64,000 bases of DNA, from assembly GCF_036227325.1 (NCBI RefSeq), contig NZ_CP109467.1, positions 1,984,001 through 2,048,000 of the forward strand. The letters run 5' to 3'. Positions 16,108 through 25,303 of this stretch are shown here, piece after piece; positions within the stretch are counted from its first letter, which is position 1; the number at the start of each line of letters is the position of its first letter. Both the position numbers and the translations under genes were made by a program. Below the pieces are notes generated by a model. It saw only the letters and a list, made by a program, of their open reading frames with translations. It searched no databases and had not been told where the DNA came from. The DNA comes from Streptomyces sp. NBC_01465. GTDB lineage: Bacteria; Actinomycetota; Actinomycetes; Streptomycetales; Streptomycetaceae.

Positions 16108-16739
16108 CCGAAGATCTCTTCCTGCTGCGCGACGGACTCGTCCGGATGCTCGAGGCGTACGACTTCGAGATCGCGGCGGCGGTGGAGACCGGGCCCGAAC
16201 TGACCAGGGCCCTGGCCGAGTTGGAGCCGGACGTCGCCGTCGTCGACGTCCGGCTCCCGCCGTCCCACACCGACGAGGGCCTGCAGTGCGCGCTCGCCGC
16301 CCGCAAGGCGAAGCCCGGACTGCCGGTGCTCGTCCTCTCCCAGCACGTGGAGCAGCTGTACGCGCGTGAGCTGCTCGCCGACGGGAACGGCGGCGTCGGC
16401 TATCTGCTGAAGGACCGGGTCTTCGACGCGGACCAGTTCATCGACGCGGTACGGCGGGTCGCGGCCGGCGGTACGGCCATGGACCCCACCGTCATCCAGC
16501 AGCTCCTCTCCCGCCGCGCCGCCGACAAGCCGGTGGGCAGCCTCACCCCGCGCGAGCGCGAGGTGATGGAGCTGATGGCGCAGGGCCGCTCCAACGCCGC
16601 CATCGCCGGTCAACTCGTCGTCACCGAGCGGGCGATCGCGAAGCACACCTCCAACATCTTCGCCAAGCTGGGCCTTGAGGTCTCCGACGACGACAACCGC
16701 CGGGTGCTCGCCGTACTGGCCTATCTCGACCGGGGCTGA
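16092..16739 (+). CDS. NarL/LuxR-family response regulator
   Basis: This 215-residue protein is the cognate regulator of the preceding kinase. The receiver domain has the acidic pair in VVLAEDLFLLRDG and phospho-acceptor Asp in VAVVDVRLPP (about residue 52), with LVLSQHV and YLLKDRVF as the Thr/Ser and Lys landmarks. The LuxR helix-turn-helix reads LTPREREVMELMAQGRSNAAIAGQLVVTERAIAKHTSNIFAKLGL. The TTG start at 16092 overlaps the kinase by 16 bases, and GGAG lies about six bases upstream, suggesting translational coupling. The stop abuts the convergent fucosidase stop. Confidence 0.92.
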   Translation: MRVVLAEDLFLLRDGLVRMLEAYDFEIAAAVETGPELTRALAELEPDVAVVDVRLPPSHTDEGLQCALAARKAKPGLPVLVLSQHVEQLYARELLADGNGGVGYLLKDRVFDADQFIDAVRRVAAGGTAMDPTVIQQLLSRRAADKPVGSLTPREREVMELMAQGRSNAAIAGQLVVTERAIAKHTSNIFAKLGLEVSDDDNRRVLAVLAYLDRG

Positions 16740-18398
16740 TCAGTTGCTGAGGTGCAGGCTCGGGGCGCTGAGGTACGTCTTGGCCCGGGCCTCCACCACT
16801 CGTATCCGTACCGCATCGGCCGTGACCGGCGCGGGCAGCGTGAGGATCCGGCGAGCGCCTACCGTCGTGGCGGCCGCGATCTCCGTCCATACGCCGCCGC
16901 TCCTGGCCTCCACGGTGAGCCTCTCGACGCGCTGACCGTGCCGGATGTCCTCGCGCAGGACGATCCTGTCGAAGGTGTACGGTCCCGGGCCCTGCCTGCG
17001 CAGATCGGTGCCGTAGATCCCCCTGACCGCCGTCCCGAACGCGGTCAGCGAGTCGACGTCGGCGGGGTCGACGCGGCCGTCCTTCGCGGGCGGGACGTTG
17101 AGGAGGAGCACGGCGTTGCGGCCGACGCTCTTCTCGTACAGATTCATGAGCTGCGCGGGGGTCTTGGGCTTCTCGGACGGGTGGTGGAACCAGCCGGGGC
17201 GGACGGAGACGTCGGCCTCGGCCGGGTACCACTGGAGGTACTTGGTGGTCGACGCGAGGAGCTTTTCGCGCGAGCCGATGTCGGGGTCCGTGGAGTCGTT
17301 GGGCAGTCCGCCGGAGAGCACGGTCGAAGGATCGACGACGGAGGGGGTGACGCTCCACTCGGTCTCGCGCGCGATGCCGCTCTCGTTGCCGACCCAGCGG
17401 ACGCCGGGATTCCCCTGGAAGATCACGGTGTCCGGGGAGAGGGCGTGGACCAGGTCGAACCACTGGGTGACGTGGTACGGCTGGGTGATGCCGGAGCCCG
17501 ACCAGGGGTTGGCGCCGTCGAGCCAGAGCTCCTCGATCGGGCCGTACTGGGTGAAGAGCTCGTAGAGCTGGTTGAGGTAGTACGTCTCGTAGTCGTCGGC
17601 CACCACCGTGAAGGTGGGCAGCTTGCCGCGCCTGATCTGCGCGGCGCGGTCGTCGCCGGGGACGAGCGTGGGGATGGTGCGCTCGACGGCCGGGCTGCCG
17701 TTGCCGAAGCGGCCGAGTCCGGCCGGGGTGCGGTCGCCGTCCTCCAGGGCCATCCGCTCGGGGAGGCTGAGGGACTGGCCCGACGCCTGCTTGGCGCGGA
17801 TCTCCTCGACCCACTGGGCGTGCCAGGCGTGCGGGAGTTCGGCTCCGTCGGACGGGGAGAGGTAGACGCCGAGCTTGAGGCCGGCCTTGCGGGCGGCCTT
17901 GGCGTACGCGCCCAGGACGTCGGGGCTGCCGGGGCTCTTGGCGACGGTGTGCGGGGTGTAGCGGCTCGGGAAGAGGACGAAGCCGTCGTGGTGCTTGACG
18001 GTGAGCATGGCCTGCTCGGCGCCCATGGCCCGGTAGACGCTCATCCACTGGTCGACGTCGATGACCGGAGGGTTGAAGTTCTGCTCGTCCTCGGTGCCCG
18101 AGCCCCACTCCCGGCCGGTGAAGGTGTTCATACCGAAGTGGGTGAAGGCGGTCACCTCGCGCTGCTGCCAGGCGAGTTGGCCGGGGGTCGGCACGATGTT
18201 CGCGGCCTTCTCGATGATCCGCGCCGGACTGTCGCAGCTCTCGACCGGCATCTGCGAGGCGGGCTTCACCGGCTTGTCACAGGGGGCACTGGCGCTTCCG
18301 GGTCGTCCGGCGGCTGCGACGGCACGTCCTGGTACGAGCGCGGCCGCGGCGGCGACGGCGGGGGTCAACATGACGAGCCTGCGGGTGGGTTGAGCCAC
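16740..18398 (-). CDS. Secreted GH29 alpha-L-fucosidase
   Basis: This 552-residue enzyme has an N-terminal signal (MAQPTRRLVMLTPAVAAAAA, then an Ala-rich cleavage region), and the RR placement may allow Tat export. GH29 landmarks are FTHFGMNTF at about 87, LTVKHHDGFVLFPS at about 132-146 and the nucleophile Asp in LWLDGANPW (about 294). The enzyme releases terminal alpha-L-fucose from glycans. The C-terminal 120 residues form a sheet-rich segment (FDRIVLREDIRHGQRVERLTVEARSGGVWTEI) like the F5/8-type carbohydrate-binding module usual in this family. The ATG at 18398 has GGAGGGAC upstream. Confidence 0.93.
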   Translation of the reverse strand: MAQPTRRLVMLTPAVAAAAALVPGRAVAAAGRPGSASAPCDKPVKPASQMPVESCDSPARIIEKAANIVPTPGQLAWQQREVTAFTHFGMNTFTGREWGSGTEDEQNFNPPVIDVDQWMSVYRAMGAEQAMLTVKHHDGFVLFPSRYTPHTVAKSPGSPDVLGAYAKAARKAGLKLGVYLSPSDGAELPHAWHAQWVEEIRAKQASGQSLSLPERMALEDGDRTPAGLGRFGNGSPAVERTIPTLVPGDDRAAQIRRGKLPTFTVVADDYETYYLNQLYELFTQYGPIEELWLDGANPWSGSGITQPYHVTQWFDLVHALSPDTVIFQGNPGVRWVGNESGIARETEWSVTPSVVDPSTVLSGGLPNDSTDPDIGSREKLLASTTKYLQWYPAEADVSVRPGWFHHPSEKPKTPAQLMNLYEKSVGRNAVLLLNVPPAKDGRVDPADVDSLTAFGTAVRGIYGTDLRRQGPGPYTFDRIVLREDIRHGQRVERLTVEARSGGVWTEIAAATTVGARRILTLPAPVTADAVRIRVVEARAKTYLSAPSLHLSN

Positions 18399-18685
18399 GG
18401 TCCCTCCAACTCCCGACCCTCATTGGTCGGATCTCTTCGGTTCGGCCTCGTGCATGGTGCCCCATGGAGGGGCCCAGGGGAAGAAGGCGTGCGACAGACA
18501 TCCCACCTATGGCCCGCTCACGGCCTCTCGGGCCGCCAACTCCCCGCCGATTCACCCCCTTTGCGGATGGAGATTCCCACGAATTTCCCCGCATGCTGAA
18601 CGGACCGCATTCCCCGTCCGTATGGAACGTCGCGCTTCATCCCCCGCCGGGACCCCCAAACCCGGATACGAAGCTGAGGAGTTCC

Positions 18686-20149
18686 ATGGGACGCACATCG
18701 CGAAAACGATCGACGCTGGCGAACCGGGCGATTGTCGCCTCGGCCGCACTCATCCTGGGCGGAGGCGGGCTGGCCGGGCTCAATGTGTACGCTTCCGCCG
18801 GAGAGGCGTCTTCGGATCGGCCCGATTCCGGTCAGAGCCAGAACACCTGGCAGCAGATGTCGACCATCGACTGCCCTGATGTGGGCAATCAGTTGCCCGA
18901 CATCCCCGATGATTCTCGTCAGGAAGTGGACACCCAGCTGGCTGCGATCGACAGCCAGATCACCGAGGCGTACAAACGGTTCGCGGATTCAAGAGACCAG
19001 ATCTCCCAGGATCCGGAACTGGCGCAGACTTCCATTCTCGGACCGCTGAAGGACGAGCGTCTGGACAGTATCGACCGGATCGCCAACGCCATCGGCCAGA
19101 ACGCCGAACGGCCCGAGGGCCTGGACAGCCTCGCCCCCTGCACCCTGCGCGCCGACGACAACCAGTCCGCACCCCCCTCGCCGTCCGCCAGCGCCACCGC
19201 GACCGGGGCCGGACCCGCGTCGCCGTCACCCTCCAGCACCGACAATGGGCAGGTCAGCCAGGGCAACGGCCCCGAGGCCGCCGACTTCGTCAGCATCAGG
19301 TCCGTACGGCCCAACGTCAGCAATCCCCGCCGCGCCCGCTCCGGATCGGCCGGCCGCTTCACCACCAACTGCGGCCGCAATCAGAACGGAAAGTTCAATC
19401 CGGACAATGTCATCGTCGCTCCCGGTGTGAGCAATGGCGCACACCATATGCACGATTACGTCGGGAATCAGGCCACGGACGCTTTCGCGAGTGATCAGAA
19501 ACTGGCGGACGGGCAGACGAGTTGCCGGAATCAGGGCGACAAGTCCACCTATTACTGGCCCGTACTTCGACTCCAGAACGGTCAGAACGAGAAGGATGTG
19601 AACACACCGGGCGGCGGCCAGGACAAGAACACCGGGATCATTCAGACCCCCGCCCAGGTCACCCTGAATTGGGTGGGAAGTCCCGTCGCCAAGGTCGTCG
19701 CCATGCCGCGTTTCCTGCGGATCATCACCGGTGACGCGAAGGCCTTCACCAATGGTGACGCCAACGCCAATGCGTCCTGGTCCTGCACCGGTTTCGAGAA
19801 CCGCCAGCTCAAGGACAAGTACCCGATCTGTCCCCGGGGCAGCAAGGTGGTCCGTACGTTCAAGTTCCAGAGCTGCTGGGACGGCCAGAACACCGACAGT
19901 GCAAATCACCGCACCCATGTGGCCTTTGCCGATCGCAACGGCGCCTGCCAGAACGACTTCAAGGCCATCCCCCAGCTGGTGCAGCGCATCGTGTACGCGG
20001 TCCCGCCAGGCCCCGGCTTCGCCGTGGACTCCTTCCCCGAGCAGCTCCACAAGCCCGTCACCGATCACGGCGACTTCATCAACGTCTTCAGCGACCAGCT
20101 GATGAAGAAGGTGGTCGGCTGCATCAACGGCGGCCGCAGCTGCACCTGA
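18686..20149 (+). CDS. Secreted DUF1996 protein
   Basis: This 487-residue protein has an N-terminal signal/anchor (RKRSTLANRAIVASAALILGGGGLAGLNVYA). An acidic helical part (residues about 50-150) and a Ser/Pro/Thr-rich linker (SAPPSPSASATATGAGPASP) are followed by DUF1996 from about residue 225: RFTTNCGRNQNGKFNPDNVIVAPGVSNGAHHMHDYVGNQ, YYWPVLRL, and PRFLRIITGD..CP.GS. Ten or so cysteines in the DUF suggest disulphides in the cell wall or exterior. DUF1996 is common in fungi and Streptomyces; its role is not known to me. The ATG at 18686 has GAGGAG upstream. The 287-base gap before it shows no further gene. Confidence 0.88.
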   Translation: MGRTSRKRSTLANRAIVASAALILGGGGLAGLNVYASAGEASSDRPDSGQSQNTWQQMSTIDCPDVGNQLPDIPDDSRQEVDTQLAAIDSQITEAYKRFADSRDQISQDPELAQTSILGPLKDERLDSIDRIANAIGQNAERPEGLDSLAPCTLRADDNQSAPPSPSASATATGAGPASPSPSSTDNGQVSQGNGPEAADFVSIRSVRPNVSNPRRARSGSAGRFTTNCGRNQNGKFNPDNVIVAPGVSNGAHHMHDYVGNQATDAFASDQKLADGQTSCRNQGDKSTYYWPVLRLQNGQNEKDVNTPGGGQDKNTGIIQTPAQVTLNWVGSPVAKVVAMPRFLRIITGDAKAFTNGDANANASWSCTGFENRQLKDKYPICPRGSKVVRTFKFQSCWDGQNTDSANHRTHVAFADRNGACQNDFKAIPQLVQRIVYAVPPGPGFAVDSFPEQLHKPVTDHGDFINVFSDQLMKKVVGCINGGRSCT

Positions 20150-20191
20150 CCGACCCCTGACCCATCCCGACCCACCCCCGAACCTGCGCGG

Positions 20192-20635
20192 TCAGCTCGT
20201 GCGGTGACCGGAATGACCGGGCTCGCTCCCCCCACTGCCACTACTCCCCGAGTGGTGCTGCGAGCCCTCTTCCACCGTCCCGCCGAGCCGGCCGCGCAGC
20301 GCTGTGACGACCTTGCCCTCGCCCACGGCGACCCACTTGCGGCCGACCAGATACGTGCCGCCGTAGTCCTTGGCCCCGTTGATCCACTCCCGCTGGCCGC
20401 GGTCGGTCGCGAACGTCGCCAGGACGTAACGCCCGTCCTGTGTCGTGCAGTTGGCCTGCTTCAGCTCGGCCGCGTCCGTGGCGATCTCCGGGGTGCACTC
20501 GGCCTGCGCGGCCAGCTGTTCCAGGGTGCCGGTCGCGGTCTTCGGGGTCCGGTGGTCCTCGGAGCAGCCGGCCATCAGCCCCAGGCTGAGGCTCAGGGCC
20601 ACCACTGCCACCGCCGCTTGCGCTTGGGTACGCAT
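20192..20635 (-). CDS. Hypothetical lipoprotein
   Basis: This 147-residue protein has a type II signal (MRTQAQAAVAVVALSLSLGLMAGCSED) with lipobox LMAGC. The mature part holds two more cysteines and a compact domain (ECTPEIATDAAELKQANCTT..YVLATFATDRGQREWINGAKDYGGTYLVGRKWVAVG), which looks like a small extracellular fold kept by a disulphide. The C-terminus is Ser/Gly/His-rich and disordered. It is divergent from the GH89 gene. No function can be assigned. Confidence 0.8.
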   Translation of the reverse strand: MRTQAQAAVAVVALSLSLGLMAGCSEDHRTPKTATGTLEQLAAQAECTPEIATDAAELKQANCTTQDGRYVLATFATDRGQREWINGAKDYGGTYLVGRKWVAVGEGKVVTALRGRLGGTVEEGSQHHSGSSGSGGSEPGHSGHRTS

Positions 20636-20723
20636 CCGCCCATCGTGCCGCCTGCCGCCCCTTCCGCGCGGGCGAACCCATCACCTCGTACGCACCATTG
20701 CCCCTCCCCCTCCTCGTCATTAA

Positions 20724-20738
20724 CGTGCGCTGCGCACG
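20724..20738. promoter_or_regulatory. 15-bp palindrome between divergent lipoprotein and GH89 genes
   Basis: CGTGCGC-T-GCGCACG is a perfect inverted repeat lying 36 bases before the GH89 start codon and 88 bases upstream of the lipoprotein start. It is a candidate operator, or a hairpin in the GH89 leader. Confidence 0.45.
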
Positions 20739-20773
20739 CACCTGTTGTCGCACCAGCAACACGAGGAGCGCCC

Positions 20774-23700
20774 ATGCCGGAGCCGTCCAGCCTGTCCAGA
20801 CGTACGCTGCTGAGCACCGCCGGGGCGATCGGAGCCGGCGCCGCGCTGGGCGTCCATTCCCCCGCCGCAGCCGCGGAATCCGCCCCCGACCTCGGCCCGG
20901 CCCGCGCCGCCCTCCAGCGCCTGCTCCCCCGTCACGCCGACCAGTTCCGTCTGACGCCCCTGACCGGCGGCGCCGACCGCTTCCGGGTCTCCGGTTCGCA
21001 CGGCCGTATCGAGGTCGCCGCGACCGGTCCTGCCACCGCCCTGACCGGCGTCAACTGGTACCTGAAGTACACCTGTCACGCCCACATCTCCTGGAACTCC
21101 GCCCAGCTCGACCTCCCCTCCCGGCTGCCCGCGCCCCGCCGCCCCGTCGAGCGGTCGGCGACCGTGCCGCACCGGTTCGCGTTCAACGACACCCATGACG
21201 GCTACACCGCGCCGTACGCCGACTGGGCGCACTGGGAGCACACGATCGACGTGCTCGCCCTCCACGGCTGCAACGAAGTCCTCGTCACGGCGGGCCAAGA
21301 GGCCGTCTACCACCGCCTGTTGACGGACTTCGGCTACTCCGACACCGAGGCCCGCACCTGGCTCCCCGCCCCCTCGCACCAGCCGTGGTGGCTGCTGCAG
21401 AACATGAGCGCGTACGGCGGCCCGCTCTCCCCCGCCCTGATCGACCGCCGCGCCGACCTCGGCCTCCGTATCGCCGACCGGCTGCGCGAACTCGGCATGC
21501 ACCCGGTGTTCCCCGGCTACTTCGGGACCGTCCCCGACGGCTTCGTCGCCCGCAACCCCGGCGCCCGCGTCGTCCCCCAGGGCACCTGGAACGGGCTGCG
21601 CCGCCCCGACTGGCTCGACCCGCGCACCCCCGTATTCGCCGAGATCGCCGCCTCCTTCTACCGTCACCAGGCCGAACTCTTCGGCGAGGCAGGCCACTTC
21701 AAGATGGACCTGCTCCACGAGGGCGGCACGGCCGGGGACGTTCCCGTACCCGATGCCGCCCGTGCCGTGGAGACCTCCCTGCAGACCGCGCGCCCCGGAG
21801 CGATCTGGGTGATCCTCGGCTGGCAGGCCAATCCGCGCCCCGAGCTGCTCTCCGCCATCGACACGCAGCGCATCCTGATCGTCGACGGCCTCTCCGACAT
21901 CGACACGGTCACCGACCGCGAGGCCGACTGGGGCGGCGCGCCGTACGCCTTCGGGACCATCCCCAACTTCGGCGGCCGCACCACGATCGGCGCCAACTCC
22001 GACCGCTGGACGGAGCGGTTCACCGCCTGGCGCGACAAGCCGGGCAGCGCCTGCGTGGGCACGGCGTACATGCCGGAGGCCGCCGAGCGCGACCCCGCCG
22101 CCTTCGAGCTGTTCAGCGAGCTGGCCTGGCGCGAGGAGAAGGCCGACCGGTCCGACTGGTTCCGCCAGTACCCGACGCTGCGTTACGGCGGCGACGACCA
22201 TGCCGCGCAGGCCGCGTTCACGGCGCTCGCCACCTCCGCGTACCGGCTGACCTCCGCCGACGGGCGCCCGGTCGACTCGCTCTTCTCGCGCCGCCCGAGC
22301 ATCGGCTCCTCGGTCAACTACGCTTTCGACCCTGCCCAGTTCGACGTAGCCTTCGCCGCTCTCCTCGGCGTCCGGGGCTCCCTGCGCGACTCGGACGCGT
22401 ACCGCTACGACCTCACCGACCTCGCCCGCCAGGCCATCGCCAACCGCTCCCGCACCCTCATGGGCCCTCTGCGTGCGGCCTACGCGACGAAGGACCTCGC
22501 CAACTTCCGCCCCCTCGCAGCCCTCTGGCTGAAGCTGATGCGCCTCGCCGACGACATGTCCGGCTGTCACCGCGACTTCCTCCTCGGCCCGTGGCTGGAG
22601 GACGCGAAGCGCCTCGCGACGAGCCCCGAGGAGGCCGTTCAGCTGGAGTGGACGGCCCGCACCCTCATCACCACCTGGGCGGACCGCACCGCCGCCGACA
22701 ACCTCAGCAACTACGCGAACCGCGACTGGAACGGGCTGCTGCGCGACGTCCATCTCCCGCAGTGGCAGGCGTACTTGGACGAGCTGGAGGCGGCGCTCGC
22801 GGAGGGCCGGGCGGCCAAGTCCTTCGACTGGTACCCGGACGAGGAGGCCTGGACGCGGAAGACGGACCCCTATCCGGTACGGGCCACGGGCGACCCGTAC
22901 CGCACCGCCCAGCGCGTCCACGACACCCTCGCCGCCGCCCCCTACCAGGGCACCACCGCCGTCACCGCCGACCCCGTCGTCTTCACCCCCGGCTCTTCGG
23001 GCACGGTCACCGCCGCCTTCCGCAACCTCAACGGGCTGCGCGGGACGGGCCGCGTCGACCTCACGCTCACCGGTCTCGACGCGACCCCACAGGGCTCCAT
23101 CTCCCTCAGGAGCGTCGGCCCCGGCGCCACCGGCACGGTGTCCTGGCAGGTCAAGGCCCCGTCCGACCCGCTCACGACCCCGCTGCACCCGATGCCGTAC
23201 AGCCTGCGCACCGAGTTCGGGCCGCGCGGCGAGGAGCGCGTGGCGGTCACCCAGCAGAGCGCGGTGTATCTGGCGAAGCCGCTGGAGGCCGGCTGGACGA
23301 CGTACACGAGCAACCAGGCCGTCTTCGGTCAGCTCGGCGACCGGCTCGCGGTCAACGGGAGCGGGCAGGACCTGTGGAAGGGGACGTCGCAGTTCGGGAC
23401 GGCGTTCAGGGAGGGGGCGATGAAGGACGGCGTGAGCGTCGTCGTGCGCGTCGACTCCCAGGAGAACACGGGGAGTTGGGCCAGGTGCGGGCTCATGGTC
23501 CGCAACGCCCTCGCGACGGCGGGCTCCCCCGCCTTCCTCAACCTCGCGGTCACACCGAGCCAGGGCGTCGTCATGTCGTACGACACGAACGGCGACGGCA
23601 CGCTCGACACGTACCAGCGCATCACTGGGATCAAGGCCCCGGTGCTGCTGCGGCTGACGCGCGCGGCCGGTGCGTACACCGGTGAGTGCTCGACGGACTC

Positions 23701-23848
23701 CGGCGCGACCTGGCGAAAGGTCGCGACGGTGACCATGCCGCGCACGGCGGCCGTGCAGGACGCGGGGATCTTCATGAGCGCGTGCAACGGCGGCAGCGGG
23801 GTGCGCGGCACGGTGGAATTCAGCGGATGGGCGATCATGGGTGGGTGA
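20774..23848 (+). CDS. Secreted GH89 alpha-N-acetylglucosaminidase (NAGLU-like)
   Basis: This 1024-residue enzyme starts with a Tat-type signal (SLSRRTLLSTAGAIGAGAALG). The NAGLU N-terminal domain (ATALTGVNWYLKYTCHAHISW) and catalytic barrel (HDGYTAPYADWAHWEHTIDVLALHGCNEVLV; WLLQNMSAYGGPLS; FKMDLLHEGGTAGDVP, probable first catalytic Glu; CVGTAYMPEAAERDPAAFELFSELAWR, probable second) align well with lysosomal NAGLU. It should remove terminal alpha-linked GlcNAc. Added at the C-terminus are a NEW3/NPCBM-associated-like segment (about 730-820) and a concanavalin-like or DUF1349-like segment (about 860-1020). Its stop overlaps the next gene's start. Confidence 0.92.
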   Translation: MPEPSSLSRRTLLSTAGAIGAGAALGVHSPAAAAESAPDLGPARAALQRLLPRHADQFRLTPLTGGADRFRVSGSHGRIEVAATGPATALTGVNWYLKYTCHAHISWNSAQLDLPSRLPAPRRPVERSATVPHRFAFNDTHDGYTAPYADWAHWEHTIDVLALHGCNEVLVTAGQEAVYHRLLTDFGYSDTEARTWLPAPSHQPWWLLQNMSAYGGPLSPALIDRRADLGLRIADRLRELGMHPVFPGYFGTVPDGFVARNPGARVVPQGTWNGLRRPDWLDPRTPVFAEIAASFYRHQAELFGEAGHFKMDLLHEGGTAGDVPVPDAARAVETSLQTARPGAIWVILGWQANPRPELLSAIDTQRILIVDGLSDIDTVTDREADWGGAPYAFGTIPNFGGRTTIGANSDRWTERFTAWRDKPGSACVGTAYMPEAAERDPAAFELFSELAWREEKADRSDWFRQYPTLRYGGDDHAAQAAFTALATSAYRLTSADGRPVDSLFSRRPSIGSSVNYAFDPAQFDVAFAALLGVRGSLRDSDAYRYDLTDLARQAIANRSRTLMGPLRAAYATKDLANFRPLAALWLKLMRLADDMSGCHRDFLLGPWLEDAKRLATSPEEAVQLEWTARTLITTWADRTAADNLSNYANRDWNGLLRDVHLPQWQAYLDELEAALAEGRAAKSFDWYPDEEAWTRKTDPYPVRATGDPYRTAQRVHDTLAAAPYQGTTAVTADPVVFTPGSSGTVTAAFRNLNGLRGTGRVDLTLTGLDATPQGSISLRSVGPGATGTVSWQVKAPSDPLTTPLHPMPYSLRTEFGPRGEERVAVTQQSAVYLAKPLEAGWTTYTSNQAVFGQLGDRLAVNGSGQDLWKGTSQFGTAFREGAMKDGVSVVVRVDSQENTGSWARCGLMVRNALATAGSPAFLNLAVTPSQGVVMSYDTNGDGTLDTYQRITGIKAPVLLRLTRAAGAYTGECSTDSGATWRKVATVTMPRTAAVQDAGIFMSACNGGSGVRGTVEFSGWAIMGG

Positions 23849-24420
23849 TCGCACTCACCCCTGCCTACGTAGGGGGCGTGCAGCTCGGTGCGTACGCCGC
23901 TCACCGCCTGCTGCGCGCCCCGGCGCGCGACCGCCTCCTGCACGCCTGCTCGACCAACGCGGAGAACCTGGACGCGGGCCGCTGGGACACCCTGGCCACC
24001 AGCGCGCTGATGGTCGAGGAGCCGATGGAGCTGCCGTACGCGCTGCTGCTCCTGGCCGTTCTCGGGTACGCGGAGTACGCGTACGGCGCCTGGTGGACGG
24101 CGGCCGTCTTCGCGCTCGGGCACGTGGGCGCGACGCTGCTGGTGTACGGGGGCCTGCGGGCGGTGCGGGCCCCGGCCGGCACCCGTTCGGCGCTGGACGT
24201 CGGCGTCAGTTACGGCTTCAACGCGGTGCTCGGCGCGCTGACCGGGGCGCTCCCGGCCGGTCCGGTGCGGAGCCTTGCGCGCGGCGCCCTCCTGGCGGCC
24301 GCCGCCCGGCCGCTGCTCGGGCGGGGCCGCACCTTCACGGACGCCGGGCACTTCGCGGCGCTGGCGCTGGGAGTGGGGGTCTCGCTCCTGGACTACCGTT
24401 CGACCGGAAGACCTCAGTAA
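23845..24420 (+). CDS. Rhomboid-like integral membrane protein
   Basis: This 191-residue protein has about five hydrophobic segments (for example ELPYALLLLAVLGYAEYAYG, WWTAAVFALGHVGATLLVYGGL, DVGVSYGFNAVLGALTGALPAG, FTDAGHFAALALGVGVSLLD). The layout and the AVFALGHVGATL segment resemble rhomboid-like proteins of Streptomyces. The GxSG catalytic serine motif of rhomboid proteases is not visible, so it is probably inactive as a protease. The GTG at 23845 overlaps the GH89 stop (GTGA), which suggests coupling. Confidence 0.7.
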   Translation: MIALTPAYVGGVQLGAYAAHRLLRAPARDRLLHACSTNAENLDAGRWDTLATSALMVEEPMELPYALLLLAVLGYAEYAYGAWWTAAVFALGHVGATLLVYGGLRAVRAPAGTRSALDVGVSYGFNAVLGALTGALPAGPVRSLARGALLAAAARPLLGRGRTFTDAGHFAALALGVGVSLLDYRSTGRPQ

Positions 24421-24436
24421 CCACAGGAGCACCGCC

Positions 24437-25237
24437 ATGAACGCGATCCCCGCCACCACCGTCGCCAACCTCCGCGATCTGGGCGGCCTCCCGCTCTCCG
24501 GCGGCCGGACCGTACGCCCGGGACTCGTCCTGCGCTCGGGCCAGCTGGACCGCCTGGACACGGCCGACGACCCCGCCGTCGCGGCACTCGACCTCGCCAC
24601 GGTCGTCGACTTCCGTACGGACGCGGAGCGCGCCGACCGTCCGGACCGGGTCCCCGCAGGCGCCCGTCTGATCGTCGCGGACGTGCTCTCGGACACGATG
24701 CGCGAGCACGGCAAGCTGCCGGCCGCGCAGCTCAAGCACATCCTGGCCGACCCGGCGGTCGCCGAGCGCGAGCTGGGCGGCGGCAAGGCACAGGCGATCT
24801 TCGCGGACACGTACCGCGCCCTGGTCTCGTCCGACTCGGCCAGGACCGGGTACGGCACGCTGCTGACGGAACTGGCCGCCGAGGACGCGGGCCCGCTGCT
24901 CTTCCACTGCACGGCGGGCAAGGACCGCACGGGCTGGGCGGCGACGGTGATTCTGGGGCTGCTCGGAGCGGACGAAGAGACGATCCTGACGGAGTACATG
25001 GCGGTCAACCCCGCGGTCCGCCAGGCGTTCGCCCCGTTCATCGAGGGCTTCGTGGCGCAGGGCGGGGAGCCGGAGATCGCGCTGGCGATCATCGGCGTGG
25101 TGCCGGAGTACCTCCAGGCCGCGTACGAGGAGGTCGACGCGCGCTACGGCTCGCTGGAGAAGTACGTGACCGAGGGCCTGGGCGTCCCGGAAGAGGCGGT
25201 GGAGCGCATCCGCACGCGGCTCACCGCGGGTGTCTGA
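24437..25237 (+). CDS. Tyrosine-specific protein phosphatase (PTP-like)
   Basis: This 266-residue protein carries the P-loop phosphatase signature HCTAGKDRTGWAA (CX5R), an N-terminal NLRDLGGLPLSGG segment and VDFRTDAERAD, the family landmarks of the MptpB/YwqE-unrelated Tyr phosphatase type (Pfam Y_phosphatase3). The Asp and Lys within CTAGKDR are characteristic of the group with both protein and lipid phosphatase activity in MptpB. It is cytoplasmic. GGAGC upstream and ATG at 24437 define the start; it lies 16 bases after the rhomboid-like gene. Confidence 0.92.
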   Translation: MNAIPATTVANLRDLGGLPLSGGRTVRPGLVLRSGQLDRLDTADDPAVAALDLATVVDFRTDAERADRPDRVPAGARLIVADVLSDTMREHGKLPAAQLKHILADPAVAERELGGGKAQAIFADTYRALVSSDSARTGYGTLLTELAAEDAGPLLFHCTAGKDRTGWAATVILGLLGADEETILTEYMAVNPAVRQAFAPFIEGFVAQGGEPEIALAIIGVVPEYLQAAYEEVDARYGSLEKYVTEGLGVPEEAVERIRTRLTAGV

Positions 25238-25303
25238 CGAGGGCCTTTCAACTGCCCGGTGGCGGCGGGGTGACCATCGCACGATTCGCTCGTTCAGCTG
25301 AAC

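Noticed and set aside
18459..18473. GCCCC/GGGGC inverted repeat before the DUF1996 gene
   Set aside because: A five-base GC stem is expected by chance in this composition.
20720..23854. 1044-residue open frame on the - strand opposite the GH89 gene
   Set aside because: It has a biased Arg/Gly/Val composition, no motifs and no ribosome-binding site, and is fully overlapped by a recognisable enzyme.
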